Source: CAZNPU01 sp964575335
GTDB taxonomy: Bacteria; Planctomycetota; Phycisphaerae; Phycisphaerales; SM1A02
DNA: 61,003 bases
Assembly: GCA_964575335.1 (NCBI GenBank)
Contig: CAZNPU010000019.1
Span: 1-61,003 of the forward strand
Reading direction: 5' to 3'
Shown: in pieces, positions 44,272 through 54,284 of the stretch
Layout: each line of letters starts with the position of its first letter
Numbering within the stretch: the first letter of the stretch is position 1
Notes under the pieces: model-generated
What the model saw: only the letters and a program-made list of their open reading frames with translations
The model's database searches: none
What the model was told of the DNA's origin: nothing
Made by a program: the position numbers and the translations under genes

Positions 44272-45528
44272 ATGCCCAGCCCTTTGCGCTTTACCATTCT
44301 CCAGCGTTGTCGTGAGTCTGCCGCTCGAGTGGGGCGGGTGGATACGCCGCACGGTTCGTTCGATACGCCTGCGTTCATGCCGGTGGGAACCAAAGCCACC
44401 ATCAAAGGCATTTTGCCCGACCAGGTGGCAGCCACGGGCAGCCAGATCATCCTCAACAACGCCTATCACCTCATGCTCAGGCCGGGAGATGACCTGATCG
44501 CCCGACGCGGCGGCGTTCACCGGTTCATGCGGTGGAATGGACCAATTTTGACCGATTCTGGCGGCTATCAGGCATATTCGATGGCGGACATCAACGCCAT
44601 TGATGAAGACGGCGTGACGTTTCGCTCCATTATCGACGGCTCGAAGGTGCATCTGGGGCCGGAGCGGTCGATGCAGGTGCAAAACAATCTTGGAGCGGAT
44701 ATCATCATGGCGTTTGATGATTGTCCCCCAAGCGCTGCACCCACCACAACCAACAATTTCCGGCGCAGGCTGGGCGCTGCGGAGCTAAGTCGATCCGCCA
44801 AAGCCGGTTACGATCACGAAGCCCGACTGCGAGCCGCCAACGAGCGGACGATCCGCTGGCTGGAGCGGTGCAAGCGGGCGCACGCCCGGCCGGATGAACA
44901 GGCGCTCTTCGGCATCGTTCAGGGGGGAACCAGCGAAGAACTTCGTCGCCAGTCGGTGGAGATGGTTTGCTCAATCGACCTGCCCGGGTATGCGATCGGC
45001 GGCGTGGCGGTGGGGGAGTCGACGCAGGAGATTCACCGGGTGGTGCGATTCACCGCACCCTTGCTGCCGGATGACAAACCTCGCTATCTGATGGGGGTGG
45101 GATACGAGCGTGACATTGTGGCGGCGGTGCGTGCGGGTGTGGATATGTTCGACTGCGTGCTGCCCACACGGAATGGCCGCAATGCCAACGCGTTTACAAA
45201 AACCGGCAGATTGCATCTGCGCAACGCCCGGTATAGCGAAGACGACCGGGTGATCGAGGCCGACTGCGACTGCGTGGCATGCGCGGGACAGTTCACCCGG
45301 GCGTACTTGCGACATCTTTTTCAAGCTGATGAAATGCTGGGTCCCATATTGGTCAGCCTGCATAACATCCGGCACTTCCAACGCCTCATGCTGGACATTC
45401 GGCGTGCGATTCGCGAAGATAGCTGGTCTTTCTTCCATCAGGCTTGGCCGGTGGCGGGATTGAGTGTGTCCGAACCGGCAGATGCAGTGGATGAACAAAT
45501 ACAGGAAGCAGACGAAATCGAAGCGTAA
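44272..45528 (+). CDS. tgt: tRNA-guanine transglycosylase Tgt (queuine/preQ1)
   Basis: Exchanges guanine-34 of Asp, Asn, His and Tyr tRNAs for preQ1 in queuosine biosynthesis. Motifs: FMPVGTKATIKG, TDSGGYQAYSM (catalytic-site Asp and substrate loop), FDDCPP, GIVQGG, GGVAVGE, DMFDCVLPTRNGRN (nucleophile Asp) and the zinc site CDCVAC...SLHNI. About 418 residues; start ATG 44272. It is first in the common tgt-yajC-secDF cluster (6 bp to yajC). Confidence 0.97.
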   Translation: MPSPLRFTILQRCRESAARVGRVDTPHGSFDTPAFMPVGTKATIKGILPDQVAATGSQIILNNAYHLMLRPGDDLIARRGGVHRFMRWNGPILTDSGGYQAYSMADINAIDEDGVTFRSIIDGSKVHLGPERSMQVQNNLGADIIMAFDDCPPSAAPTTTNNFRRRLGAAELSRSAKAGYDHEARLRAANERTIRWLERCKRAHARPDEQALFGIVQGGTSEELRRQSVEMVCSIDLPGYAIGGVAVGESTQEIHRVVRFTAPLLPDDKPRYLMGVGYERDIVAAVRAGVDMFDCVLPTRNGRNANAFTKTGRLHLRNARYSEDDRVIEADCDCVACAGQFTRAYLRHLFQADEMLGPILVSLHNIRHFQRLMLDIRRAIREDSWSFFHQAWPVAGLSVSEPADAVDEQIQEADEIEA

Positions 45529-45534
45529 ATAAAT

Positions 45535-45993
45535 ATGTTTGACGTAGCCACACCGTATTTGCTGCTGGCCCAAGATCAGCCTCCGCCGCCCGGCGAAGCG
45601 CCGATGGGCGGGACCACCACTGCTCCGGGCAGCCCCAATGGTGGCCCAGCGCCTGGGGGCGGCGCGCCATCCGGCGGCGGCAGCTCCATCGACCCGACGT
45701 TCTTCTACCTCATGCTGCTGATCCTCGTCGGCATGATTGTCTTTTCCATGATGGGCCAGCGCCGAGAGCGCAAGCGACGCGAAGCCATGATCAGCGCGAT
45801 CAAGAAGCATGACCGCGTGCAGACCATCGGCGGCGTGATCGGCTCAGTGGTGGAAGTCAAACCCGATTACATCGTGCTGAAGGTCGATGAATCGTCCAAC
45901 ACGCGAATCACCTTTGCCCGTGCAGCCATTCAGCAAGTTCTTACTGCAAGTTCAGATACCAGTACCGCCGCCTCAACAGAGCAGAATCGTTGA
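45535..45993 (+). CDS. yajC: Preprotein translocase subunit YajC
   Basis: Accessory component of the SecDF-YajC complex at the inner membrane. One membrane helix (about 58-76, FFYLMLLILVGMIVFSMM) is followed by the conserved cytosolic part QRRERKRREAMISAIKKHDRVQTIGGVIGSV. Unusual: about 55 residues of Gly/Pro/Ala-rich low-complexity sequence precede the helix, where most YajC begin almost at the helix. It lies 6 bp after tgt and 105 bp before secDF. Confidence 0.93.
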   Translation: MFDVATPYLLLAQDQPPPPGEAPMGGTTTAPGSPNGGPAPGGGAPSGGGSSIDPTFFYLMLLILVGMIVFSMMGQRRERKRREAMISAIKKHDRVQTIGGVIGSVVEVKPDYIVLKVDESSNTRITFARAAIQQVLTASSDTSTAASTEQNR

Positions 45994-46098
45994 TGACGCG
46001 TTCAATCGTGCAGCGTTCAGCGACAGTCGCCTGTGTGATGACGCTGAACGCTCAATGCTCGAAGTGAACGCTCAAAGCCTTCCCGGAATCAGATTGCG

Positions 46099-49000
46099 AT
46101 GCAAAACATCGTTTGGAAAATCGTTCTTATCTTCGTCGTCCTCGGCTTTTGCGCATACGAGATCTATCCGCCGGAGGAGAACATCCGGCTCGGCCGTGAC
46201 CTGCAGGGCGGCACAAGCCTGATTTATCTTGTGAACGTTCCGAAAGACGGCGACAAGCAGGCGGCGTTGGCGCAGGTGATTACGGTCCTGAAGGAGCGCG
46301 TCGACCCCCGTGGCGTGCTGGAAATCTCCATGCAGCCGCTGGGTGCGGACCGCATCGAAATCGTCATGCCGCTGCCCAATGAGGAAGTGGTGCAGTTGCG
46401 GGCGCAGTACGAGCAAGCTCGCGACCAGCTGCTTGAAATGGCAGAGATTCGCATCGCAGAGCTGGACGAGGCGCTTCGATTCGGTCAGGTTGTGGAGCGA
46501 TTTGGAGGCCAGGCTGGCTCTGAGCGGGCTGCGCAGATGCAGCGTCTGCAGGATGCGTACAACACGCTCACCACAGCGCGCGGAGAATTGACGGCTGCGC
46601 GGGAGGCTGGCGTTACCGGTCCGGATCTCATCCGCCTGGAGCAGACTGTCGCTGAGGCGCAGATTGAATATGAAGATCTGCGCGATGAGGTTCTGCGCAC
46701 CAGCCTCGAGGAAGCCCGATTCATACGTACGCTGGGCCTGCCGACCGATCCGGTTGCGCAGGAAGACGCCCAGGGCAACGTCATCCGTGATGAGCGGGGC
46801 AACCCTGTGATGGGGCCAAGCCCGCGCGAGGAGGCCTTGCGCGGATTGAAGGAGGAATTCCCGCATCTTGCGGAGCAGATCGATACGGTGGTGGCGGCAT
46901 ACGACGCTTACCAGAGCAAGCGGCGCACGCTGGATGATCCTGAAGACTTGATGCGATTGCTCCGCGGCGCAGGCGTGCTGCAGTTCCATATCGCAGTCAA
47001 TCCAAGTCAGCCCGAAGGCGTGAACATTGCTGAACTGCGAAATCAGTTGCAGCAGGCTGGGCCTGAGAATACTGACGTCGCCCGGTGGTTTCCCATCAAT
47101 GACATCAAGCAGTGGGCCAAAACGCCTGAAGAACTGGCAGCGATCGAGGTCGATCCCGCAGGATACTTTGCGGCACGCGGCCTGACGGCTGCGCAACACG
47201 AAGGTCAGATCTATGTGCTGCTGTACATCACCAGCGCCAAGAGCATGACCCATAGCGAAGATTCGCAGTGGACTATCGAGCAGACCGGCATCACTGTCGA
47301 TCAGCTTGGCCGGCCGGCCATTTCCTTCCGCCTGGACGATCAGGGGGGCGTGCTGATGAGCCGCCTCACCGGCGCGCATGTCGGTCAGCCGATGGCGATT
47401 GTCCTCGACGGCCAGGTGTATTCGGCGCCGAATCTGCAGAGCCGCATCGGCAAGAACGGCATCATCGTGGGTAACTTCAGCAAGGCCGAGCAGGAATATC
47501 TGCTTCGCGTGCTTGCTGCTGGCGCTTTGGAATCGCGATTGAGCGATCAGCCCATTGCGATCAATACGCTCGGTCCGTCGCTGGGAGCCGACAACCTCAG
47601 AAAGGGTCTCACTGCGTGCGTGCTGTCGCTGATTGCGACCGCGGCGATCATGCTCGGCTATTACTTCATGGCCGGTCTGGTCGCCAACATCGCGCTTGTT
47701 TTTAACGTTGTCATGATCTTCGGCATCATGGCGATGATCGACGGCACGTTCACCTTGCCCGGTCTGGCGGGCATCGCGTTGAGCGTGGCCATGGCGGTCG
47801 ATGCCAACGTGCTTATTTATGAGCGTATTCGTGAAGAGCTGGTCAACAACAAGGAAGACCTCAAGACCGCAATTCACCTTGGCTACAACAAGGCTCTGAG
47901 CGCGATTGTCGACGGCAACCTGACGAACCTCATCGTCTGTATCGTGCTCATGTACACCGCCACCACCGAGGTCAAGGGCTTTGCGCTGACGATGACCATC
48001 GGTATCGCGGCAACGCTCTTTACCGCGCTGTTCGTCACTCGCGTGATCTATACGCTGTATGTCGAGGGCCTCAAGGCCACATCGCTGCCCATGCTGCCGA
48101 CGGTCTTCCCTGCCGTGCACCGCGCACTGGAACCGTCGATCAACTGGATCAGCAAGCGGCATGTCTTCATTGGCATCAGCATCGCAGCCTGCGTGTTGAG
48201 CATCGTCATGGTCTATTCCCGCGGCGTCGAAATGCTCGACACGGAGTTCCGCGGCGGCTTGGCCATGACCATGCAGACGCGACTGGTCGGCGCGGGCGAT
48301 GAACGTCTGCTACTGGGGCGAGCGGAGGTTGAACGGGAGATTCGTGAAATCGGCGAGCAGGCCGGCCCCGATGATCCGGTGCTGTATGAGCTGCGGAACG
48401 CTTCGGTGCTGACCGTTGGCGAAATGACAGCCGACTTCCGCGCCAGCCGCTTCCAGATCAAGGTCGCTTCGCCCCCGGGAATCCAGGAGGCTGAAACTAT
48501 CACCGATCGCGTCGTGGATGCGATTGTGAAGAAGTTCGGCGATCGTCTGGAAGTGACGCCGGCGCTGAATTTCCGCGGTGCGGGCGACAGCGATCACACC
48601 CCGTATACCTATCCGGTTGAGTACGACACGCTGGGCCAGAACATCGGCCGGCCCGAATTGACTCAGTCCGTGGCGCGGTATCGCGGCGGCGTGGCCATCG
48701 TGATTGAAGACATTTCCCCGCCCGTCACCGTCAGCAGCGCCAAAGCTCGCATCGACCGCCTGCGCGATCAGCCTGACTTTTCGCGAACGCGCGGCCGGGA
48801 CGTGCAGGTCATCGGCATCGATCCGGTTGATCCGAACGATCTCACCAAGGGCTACACGTCGCTGGCGGTGCTGACGTACGATCGAGTTTTCAACCAACTG
48901 CTGGTGGATATGGGCATCTGGGACCGCGAGCTGGCAGCAACGGAATGGCAGCTTGTCTCCACCGCGCTCTCACGCGGCAGTAGCCTGCAGGAAGTCAACA

Positions 49001-49632
49001 GCTTCTCGCCCGCGGTGGCCAAAACGCTGGCTGCCAACGCGACCGTGGCGGTGGTGCTGAGCCTCATCGGCATGCTGGTGTACATCTGGGTGCGGTTCGG
49101 TTCGCTGCGGTACTCGCTCAGTGCGGTGGCGGCTCTGACCAACAACGTCATCATCTGCCTTGGCGCGTTGGCGCTTACGCACTGGCTTGCCGGGACGGCG
49201 CTTGGCCGCATTCTCCTGATCGAGGAATTCCGCATCGACCTGAACGTGATCGCCGCGTTGCTGACGATCATTGGATATTCGCTCAACGATACGATCGTCA
49301 TCCTCGACCGTATCCGCGAGAACCGCGGCAAGCGTTTGATCGTGACGCCCAAGATCGTCAACGATTCGATCAACCAGACCTTCAGCCGAACCATCCTGAC
49401 CGGCGGAACGACCGTTGCAGCGGCAGTCATTCTGTTCGTGCTGGGCGGCACCGGCATTCAGCCGTTTGCGTATACGTTCCTTATCGGCTTGCTGGCAGGT
49501 ACGTACAGCTCCGTGACCGTCGCTGCGCCGCTGACCGTGCAGCGTCCGCCGACCGGCGGTCTTGAAGCTGTAAGCGAACGGGACGCTCAGCGCCGATCCG
49601 ACACGACGACTGTTGCTCCCGCGTCGGCTTAG
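46099..49632 (+). CDS. secDF: Protein translocase subunit SecDF (fusion)
   Basis: An 1177-residue natural SecD-SecF fusion that uses the proton-motive force to pull secreted proteins through SecYEG. The SecD half has LGRDLQGGTSLIYLV at the N-terminus, a large periplasmic P1 domain, and membrane blocks with the AMAVDANVLIYERIREEL signature (about residue 570). The SecF half starts near 680 with FRGGLAMTM and ends with SLNDTIVILDRIRENR. The P1 domain holds a long Ala/Glu/Arg coiled-coil insertion (about 95-275), so the protein is much larger than the usual ~750-residue fusion. Last in the tgt-yajC-secDF cluster. Confidence 0.96.
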   Translation: MQNIVWKIVLIFVVLGFCAYEIYPPEENIRLGRDLQGGTSLIYLVNVPKDGDKQAALAQVITVLKERVDPRGVLEISMQPLGADRIEIVMPLPNEEVVQLRAQYEQARDQLLEMAEIRIAELDEALRFGQVVERFGGQAGSERAAQMQRLQDAYNTLTTARGELTAAREAGVTGPDLIRLEQTVAEAQIEYEDLRDEVLRTSLEEARFIRTLGLPTDPVAQEDAQGNVIRDERGNPVMGPSPREEALRGLKEEFPHLAEQIDTVVAAYDAYQSKRRTLDDPEDLMRLLRGAGVLQFHIAVNPSQPEGVNIAELRNQLQQAGPENTDVARWFPINDIKQWAKTPEELAAIEVDPAGYFAARGLTAAQHEGQIYVLLYITSAKSMTHSEDSQWTIEQTGITVDQLGRPAISFRLDDQGGVLMSRLTGAHVGQPMAIVLDGQVYSAPNLQSRIGKNGIIVGNFSKAEQEYLLRVLAAGALESRLSDQPIAINTLGPSLGADNLRKGLTACVLSLIATAAIMLGYYFMAGLVANIALVFNVVMIFGIMAMIDGTFTLPGLAGIALSVAMAVDANVLIYERIREELVNNKEDLKTAIHLGYNKALSAIVDGNLTNLIVCIVLMYTATTEVKGFALTMTIGIAATLFTALFVTRVIYTLYVEGLKATSLPMLPTVFPAVHRALEPSINWISKRHVFIGISIAACVLSIVMVYSRGVEMLDTEFRGGLAMTMQTRLVGAGDERLLLGRAEVEREIREIGEQAGPDDPVLYELRNASVLTVGEMTADFRASRFQIKVASPPGIQEAETITDRVVDAIVKKFGDRLEVTPALNFRGAGDSDHTPYTYPVEYDTLGQNIGRPELTQSVARYRGGVAIVIEDISPPVTVSSAKARIDRLRDQPDFSRTRGRDVQVIGIDPVDPNDLTKGYTSLAVLTYDRVFNQLLVDMGIWDRELAATEWQLVSTALSRGSSLQEVNSFSPAVAKTLAANATVAVVLSLIGMLVYIWVRFGSLRYSLSAVAALTNNVIICLGALALTHWLAGTALGRILLIEEFRIDLNVIAALLTIIGYSLNDTIVILDRIRENRGKRLIVTPKIVNDSINQTFSRTILTGGTTVAAAVILFVLGGTGIQPFAYTFLIGLLAGTYSSVTVAAPLTVQRPPTGGLEAVSERDAQRRSDTTTVAPASA

Positions 49633-49759
49633 CCGATTGGTATTGTGATGCGCAGTGATTCTTCGCCTTTGGGTGTTCGTGGTTTGCCGCGAACGCCCAA
49701 GGGCGTTGGCGCGTCTACGCTCACAGATGCCGGTCGGGATCGATCAAGGAGTCATCACA

Positions 49760-50776
49760 ATGTCAACGGGCAACAAGATTTTCCTCGCTCTGTTCGCTCT
49801 TGTGATCGGTGTGCTGGTGGTCTATTACGGCGTGATTCTGCCGCGGGAAGAATCGCAGTTACCGGTCGGCACGACGCTGTCTACTGAATCAGACGACGCC
49901 ATGAGCGAGGATGCCGCAATCGACGCTCACGTCGCGACGACCCTGCCCGTAACCTCGGCAGTACAGCCAACGCCAACATCGCGGGACAATGCGGCGCAGG
50001 TACGTTCGAATCTGGATTCGGCCGCTCCTGCTGATCCAATCCATCTGGCGGATTCGCGCGGCGCCGATGGGCCGCAGGGCGGTTCGCAGGTTGATTGGAA
50101 AGCCCCAGATTCAAGAACTGACAGCCGCGATGCCAACTCAGCCGGATCGCCCATTGATCCGCTTTCGCTGCTTCGATTGTCCTCTGCATTGGATTCGGGC
50201 AGCAGCGGTTCCGAGCCAGTTGCCACGGTCGATGACGGTATGACAACCAGCGATCAGGTGCGGCCGCTTATTGCAGCATCGCCAGCAACGTCATTGCCAT
50301 CATCATCGACCCAGCCGCCTCCGACGCAGCCGACATCTGCTGCAACAGCGCCTGTGCCGACAACGCAGCGCACCCCGCCCCCCGCAACGGTTGAATACAC
50401 CGTCAAGCGCGGCGACACCATGTCATCCATTGCTGCAGAGTGGTTCGGTGACGCCAGCAAGTGGGATCTCATCGCCAAGGAGAATCCGCTGGTCGATCCG
50501 GCCCGCATGCAGGTGGGGCAGAAGCTGCGGCTGCCGCCCAAGGACGCTCAGCGCAGCCGGGGTCAAAGCAGCACGGACGACGGCCGGACTGTTTACACTG
50601 TTCGCTCCGGCGATTCGCTGTCGAAAATTGCCCGTGAAGTCTACGGCGATTCGTCCAAATGGCAGTTGATCTACGACGCCAACCGGTCGGTCATCGGCCA
50701 TGACCCCGCCGATTTGAAAGTCGGCATGAAGCTCGTGCTGCCGGATGTGCCGCCACCGCCGCCCCCAGCACGATGA
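49760..50776 (+). CDS. Membrane-anchored protein with two LysM domains
   Basis: 338 residues. One N-terminal membrane helix (about 6-26) is followed by ~180 residues of Ser/Thr/Pro/Asp-rich linker and two LysM domains. The first is YTVKRGDTMSSIAAEWFGD... and the second is YTVRSGDSLSKIAREVYGD..., both with the YxVxxGDTxxxIA signature and a closing VGxKLxLP. It should sit in the envelope and bind peptidoglycan. The start is fixed by AAGGAG 8 bp before ATG 49760. It follows secDF by 127 bp and ends in a short Pro tail. Confidence 0.92.
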   Translation: MSTGNKIFLALFALVIGVLVVYYGVILPREESQLPVGTTLSTESDDAMSEDAAIDAHVATTLPVTSAVQPTPTSRDNAAQVRSNLDSAAPADPIHLADSRGADGPQGGSQVDWKAPDSRTDSRDANSAGSPIDPLSLLRLSSALDSGSSGSEPVATVDDGMTTSDQVRPLIAASPATSLPSSSTQPPPTQPTSAATAPVPTTQRTPPPATVEYTVKRGDTMSSIAAEWFGDASKWDLIAKENPLVDPARMQVGQKLRLPPKDAQRSRGQSSTDDGRTVYTVRSGDSLSKIAREVYGDSSKWQLIYDANRSVIGHDPADLKVGMKLVLPDVPPPPPPAR

Positions 50777-50874
50777 GCCATCGAACTTGAGCATATTTGC
50801 TTCGCGTTCTTTGCACGATATTGCGGGAACATATGCCCCTGCGGGCGCAGCGGATATGGCGCAGCATCACGCAA

Positions 50875-51648
50875 TCATGCCGTGCCGGCGCATATCTGTT
50901 GAGCGATGCGCCAATTGCTGCGGATGTGCTCCAGGTTCAACCCGCCGATCACCATGCTGGCGATATTCGCATTGCTCAATACGAATGTGATGGCGTCATC
51001 TGCCGGCAATCGCCCCGAGGCAAGGCCCTTTTTCACCACCACGCCCACGCCGCGGTCTGCCGCCTCAGCGATCACGCCTTCGTGTGAGCGGTCATCAAGG
51101 TGAAACTCCACCATGATCGCATCGGCCCATGTCAACGCAGCTCGTGCGCCTTGAACTGTTTTGCCCGACATGCCGATTGCACGGATTGTTCCCGCCTGGC
51201 GCAGGTCCATCAGCGTTGCTGCGACATCGGTGCGTTCGAGGATCGCCAGATCATCGCCATTGGAATGAATAAACACGATGTCCAGCACGTCGGTGCGCAG
51301 ACGTTTGCAGCTTCGCTCAATCGAAGCGCGAACTGCATCGCTTGAATAATCGAACGTTGACTGGCCGTTTGTAAACGTCTCGCCGACTTTCGTGGAAAGC
51401 ACGTATTCAGTGCGGCGGTGGCCGATCGCCTGTCCGATGCGCTGCTCGCTGATGCCGTATGCCGGCGCGGTGTCGATGTAATTGATCCCCAGGTCCAGTA
51501 CGCCGTTGAGCAATTGCTCCACTTCACGATCGTCGGGCAGTTCGTAGCTCTGGGCGTATTTGATGCCCTGGTTGCGGCCGATTTTGAACGCACCGAATCC
51601 GATGGGGCTCACCATCATGCCGGTTGTGCCTAATGGCCGATGCACCAT
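50875..51648 (-). CDS. Aldo/keto reductase
   Basis: A 257-residue (alpha/beta)8-barrel NAD(P)H oxidoreductase. The catalytic tetrad is visible: Asp and Tyr in YIDTAPAYG, Lys in STKVGE and His in VFIHSNG. The C-terminal part is short, lacking the long loops of AKR1-type enzymes, as in bacterial YdjG/Tas-like members. Substrate unknown. Its ATG overlaps the 3' end of the upstream FAD-oxidoreductase gene by 19 bp, so the two are probably coexpressed. No ribosome-binding site is obvious because of that overlap. Confidence 0.9.
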   Translation of the reverse strand: MVHRPLGTTGMMVSPIGFGAFKIGRNQGIKYAQSYELPDDREVEQLLNGVLDLGINYIDTAPAYGISEQRIGQAIGHRRTEYVLSTKVGETFTNGQSTFDYSSDAVRASIERSCKRLRTDVLDIVFIHSNGDDLAILERTDVAATLMDLRQAGTIRAIGMSGKTVQGARAALTWADAIMVEFHLDDRSHEGVIAEAADRGVGVVVKKGLASGRLPADDAITFVLSNANIASMVIGGLNLEHIRSNWRIAQQICAGTA

Positions 51649-52865
51649 TGTGTTTCAATCTCCCAGGGCGGAAGCGCGACTACCGGCCGGGGCCACCGCG
51701 CGATACATGCGTCAAGTTCCATTCCACGTTCGTCCGCTGTGCGTGATGCAGCGTCGTTCCAGTTGTTGCGGATCAGCCCCATGATCCGCCGCGACAACTC
51801 CGGCACAAGGGCGAGTTTCGTCGGCCATGCGGTAATCACATTGCCTTCCCGTGCTGCGTGCGCATCTTCCGGACGCTGACCGCCCCGCATTGCGGCTTCT
51901 GCACGGTCGACCCTGTAGGTGCTCCACTGCGCAAGAGCAAAATCGACGCCCGGCAACAGCGATGGCAGTTCGCGTTGTGCCTCGGCGATCAGTTCCTCAC
52001 GCGACATTGCCGTTCCGCGTTCAGCGATCTGGCCGCCGACCTGCCACACTGTGCGATCGGAAAAATCCCGCGTGGTGGTGATTGTGACCCGTGTCGCGGC
52101 ACCATCAACGCAGTGCGCGTTGAGCGGGGGCAAATTGTCGCTGCGCACCATCACCATGTGCAGCGGCCGGCGCTGCATGGCAGTTGTATCCAAGCCTGCC
52201 ATCGATCGCAGGGCGGCATTTCCCTCACCGGCGGTGAAGATCACCACGCCGCAGCGGAGATCCAGCGGCTCGCCCGATTCAGGATTGATCAGCCGCACGA
52301 GCGTCACCTGACCCGGGCCATCGCACACAAACTCAAGCCCGCTGGCGAGGTCGATCTTCAGCACCTTGTCGCGATGCTGCTCAAGCAGATCGTTGAGCAG
52401 ACTGGCCGGTTCAATGACCTGTTCATCCAGCCTCGCCACCACGCCGGGGCATCCTCGCAGTGCAGCCGGCCGCTCATCGTCGCTGAGAATCGTCGGCGTG
52501 ATGCGAAGCCCGGCCCGTGCGCCGATCATCGCCAGCTTCGATTTAAGCGACGTCGTGCGCCAGAGATGGCAATACGCCGCCCGCAGGCGCGTGTTGGCGA
52601 GGTCGGGTTTCGCTTCGCCGGCCAGGCATCGCCGCCAGATCATCGGCATCTCGCTGATCGCCCGCGCCGAGGGGGTGAGCAACCCGCTGAGGGTGTATTT
52701 CAGCCCGCCGTGGATAATGCCCTGTGAGGCGATGGTCTGCCCGCTGCCCAGTTCATGCGCTTCCAGCAGCAGGGCGCGACAGCCTGCGCGGCTCAGTTCA
52801 TCAAGCAGCCACAGCCCTGCTGCGCCGCCGCCGAAAATCACCGCATCCGTGCTCAGTGCGTCCAT
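51630..52865 (-). CDS. FAD-dependent oxidoreductase (DAO/GlpA-like fold)
   Basis: About 411 residues. N-terminal Rossmann motif AVIFGGGAAGLWLLDELSR, then SGQTIASQGIIHGGLKY, the pattern of DAO-family enzymes (glycerol-3-phosphate dehydrogenase, 2-hydroxyglutarate oxidase, amino-acid oxidases). The substrate domain has no diagnostic residues that I can name. The start is one of several closely spaced codons (GTG 52886; ATG 52874, 52868 or 52865); the last is used here. Overlaps the aldo/keto reductase gene downstream, suggesting a two-gene redox unit. Confidence 0.82.
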   Translation of the reverse strand: MDALSTDAVIFGGGAAGLWLLDELSRAGCRALLLEAHELGSGQTIASQGIIHGGLKYTLSGLLTPSARAISEMPMIWRRCLAGEAKPDLANTRLRAAYCHLWRTTSLKSKLAMIGARAGLRITPTILSDDERPAALRGCPGVVARLDEQVIEPASLLNDLLEQHRDKVLKIDLASGLEFVCDGPGQVTLVRLINPESGEPLDLRCGVVIFTAGEGNAALRSMAGLDTTAMQRRPLHMVMVRSDNLPPLNAHCVDGAATRVTITTTRDFSDRTVWQVGGQIAERGTAMSREELIAEAQRELPSLLPGVDFALAQWSTYRVDRAEAAMRGGQRPEDAHAAREGNVITAWPTKLALVPELSRRIMGLIRNNWNDAASRTADERGMELDACIARWPRPVVALPPWEIETQWCIGH

Positions 52866-53096
52866 CATGGACATCTCATGCTGCACATTGAAGAAAAAGA
52901 GTTCGCTTCCAACAGTCGCTGTCGCGTCGTCTGTTGCACCTTACCGCATCTTTTGATAGCCGGAAACAATTTCAATAAGCAGTTTCGATGTAACGCGGTG
53001 ATTCATGCTTACGGCGCGACTATGGTATCCTCGCCGATTTCATCATTCGCCACGCCATGATCGATCACGATCGGGACCGACAAGGACAGAAAGTAT

Positions 53097-54137
53097 ATGC
53101 CCCACACCGTTGTGCTCATTCCTGGAGACGGCATCGGCCCGGAAGTTGCCGACGCCACCCGTCGCATTCTCGCCGCTGCCGACGCCGACATTCAGTGGGT
53201 TGAACGCCAGGCCGGCCTCGCGGCGCTTGAAGCTGGCGCTGCGTCCGTGCTGCCTGATGAAACCGTCAACGCCATCCTCGAATACGGCGTTGCACTCAAA
53301 GGCCCATGCACGACGCCCATCGGCGGGGGCTTTTCCTCCATCAACGTCGCACTGCGCAAAACCCTCAATCTCTATGGCGCGGTGCGGCCGGTGCGAACGC
53401 TCCAGGGTGTTACCACACGCTTTGAAAATGTCGACCTTATCGTCATTCGCGAAAACACCGAGGGACTTTACTCCGGCATCGAGAACATCATCACCCCCGG
53501 CCCGCCGGAAGTGATCACTTCACTCAAGGTCGCCACCGAAGTCGCCTGCCGGCGTATCGCTCGTTTCGCATTCAATTACGCCCTCAGCCGCGGCCGCAAG
53601 AAAGTCACCTGCCTGCACAAGGCCAACATCATGAAGTTGACCGATGGGCTGTTCATTCGCTGCGCCAGAGAGGAGCACGAAAAGTCGTTCAGCGACAAGC
53701 TCGTCTACGACGAAATGATCATCGACGCTGCGTGCATGCGCCTCGTGCAGGATCCGACGCGCTTTGACGTGATTCTCTGTGAGAACCTTTACGGCGATCT
53801 CATCTCCGACCTCTGCGCCGGCCTCGTGGGCGGACTCGGCGTAACGCCCGGCGCGAACTTCGGCGATGAACATGCAGTCTTTGAAGCGGTGCATGGCTCT
53901 GCGCCGGATATCGCCGGCCAGAACAAAGCCAACCCCTTGGCGCTTCTCATGAGCGCGGTGATGATGCTCCGCCACCTGGCCAACACGCGCAACGATCCGC
54001 GGTTGACCGAGGTCGCCAATCGCATCCGTGATGCCTATAACGCGTGTCTCATTGCCGGTGAAAAAACCCGGGATCTCGGCGGTACGCTCGGCACCAGAGA
54101 GTTCGCCGACGCTGTGATTGCAAGACTCACCGCCTGA
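53097..54137 (+). CDS. NAD-type isocitrate dehydrogenase (IDH/IPMDH superfamily)
   Basis: A 346-residue beta-decarboxylating dehydrogenase. It has the N-terminal VVLIPGDGIGPEV, the substrate helix SSINVALRKTLNLYGAVRPVR (Ser and Asn as in isocitrate-specific enzymes rather than the Leu-rich isopropylmalate form), RENTEGLYSGIE, the catalytic Tyr/Lys region CLHKANIMKLTDG and metal-binding YDEMIIDAACM. The adenine-binding stretch HGSAPDIAGQNKANP is of the NAD type. It should act in the citrate cycle. AAGGA lies about 10 bp before ATG 53097. A related homoisocitrate or tartrate specificity cannot be excluded. Confidence 0.9.
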   Translation: MPHTVVLIPGDGIGPEVADATRRILAAADADIQWVERQAGLAALEAGAASVLPDETVNAILEYGVALKGPCTTPIGGGFSSINVALRKTLNLYGAVRPVRTLQGVTTRFENVDLIVIRENTEGLYSGIENIITPGPPEVITSLKVATEVACRRIARFAFNYALSRGRKKVTCLHKANIMKLTDGLFIRCAREEHEKSFSDKLVYDEMIIDAACMRLVQDPTRFDVILCENLYGDLISDLCAGLVGGLGVTPGANFGDEHAVFEAVHGSAPDIAGQNKANPLALLMSAVMMLRHLANTRNDPRLTEVANRIRDAYNACLIAGEKTRDLGGTLGTREFADAVIARLTA

Positions 54138-54284
54138 CATCGCCTTGCCGGGCAACCGCATGGTAATCAAGTCGCTTCTCTGGCGTCTATGCATGTCCTG
54201 GCCCCGGTCCTGACCGAGGTGTACCGCTTCCAGGTCGACTGATCGGCCGGCTCGCGATACGCTTGCGTTTGTACCCATACCACC

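Noticed and set aside
46072..48162. Long open frame (696 codons) on the minus strand opposite secDF
   Set aside because: His/Arg/Gln-rich translation without domains, lying antisense to a clear SecDF; a by-product of codon bias in GC-rich DNA.
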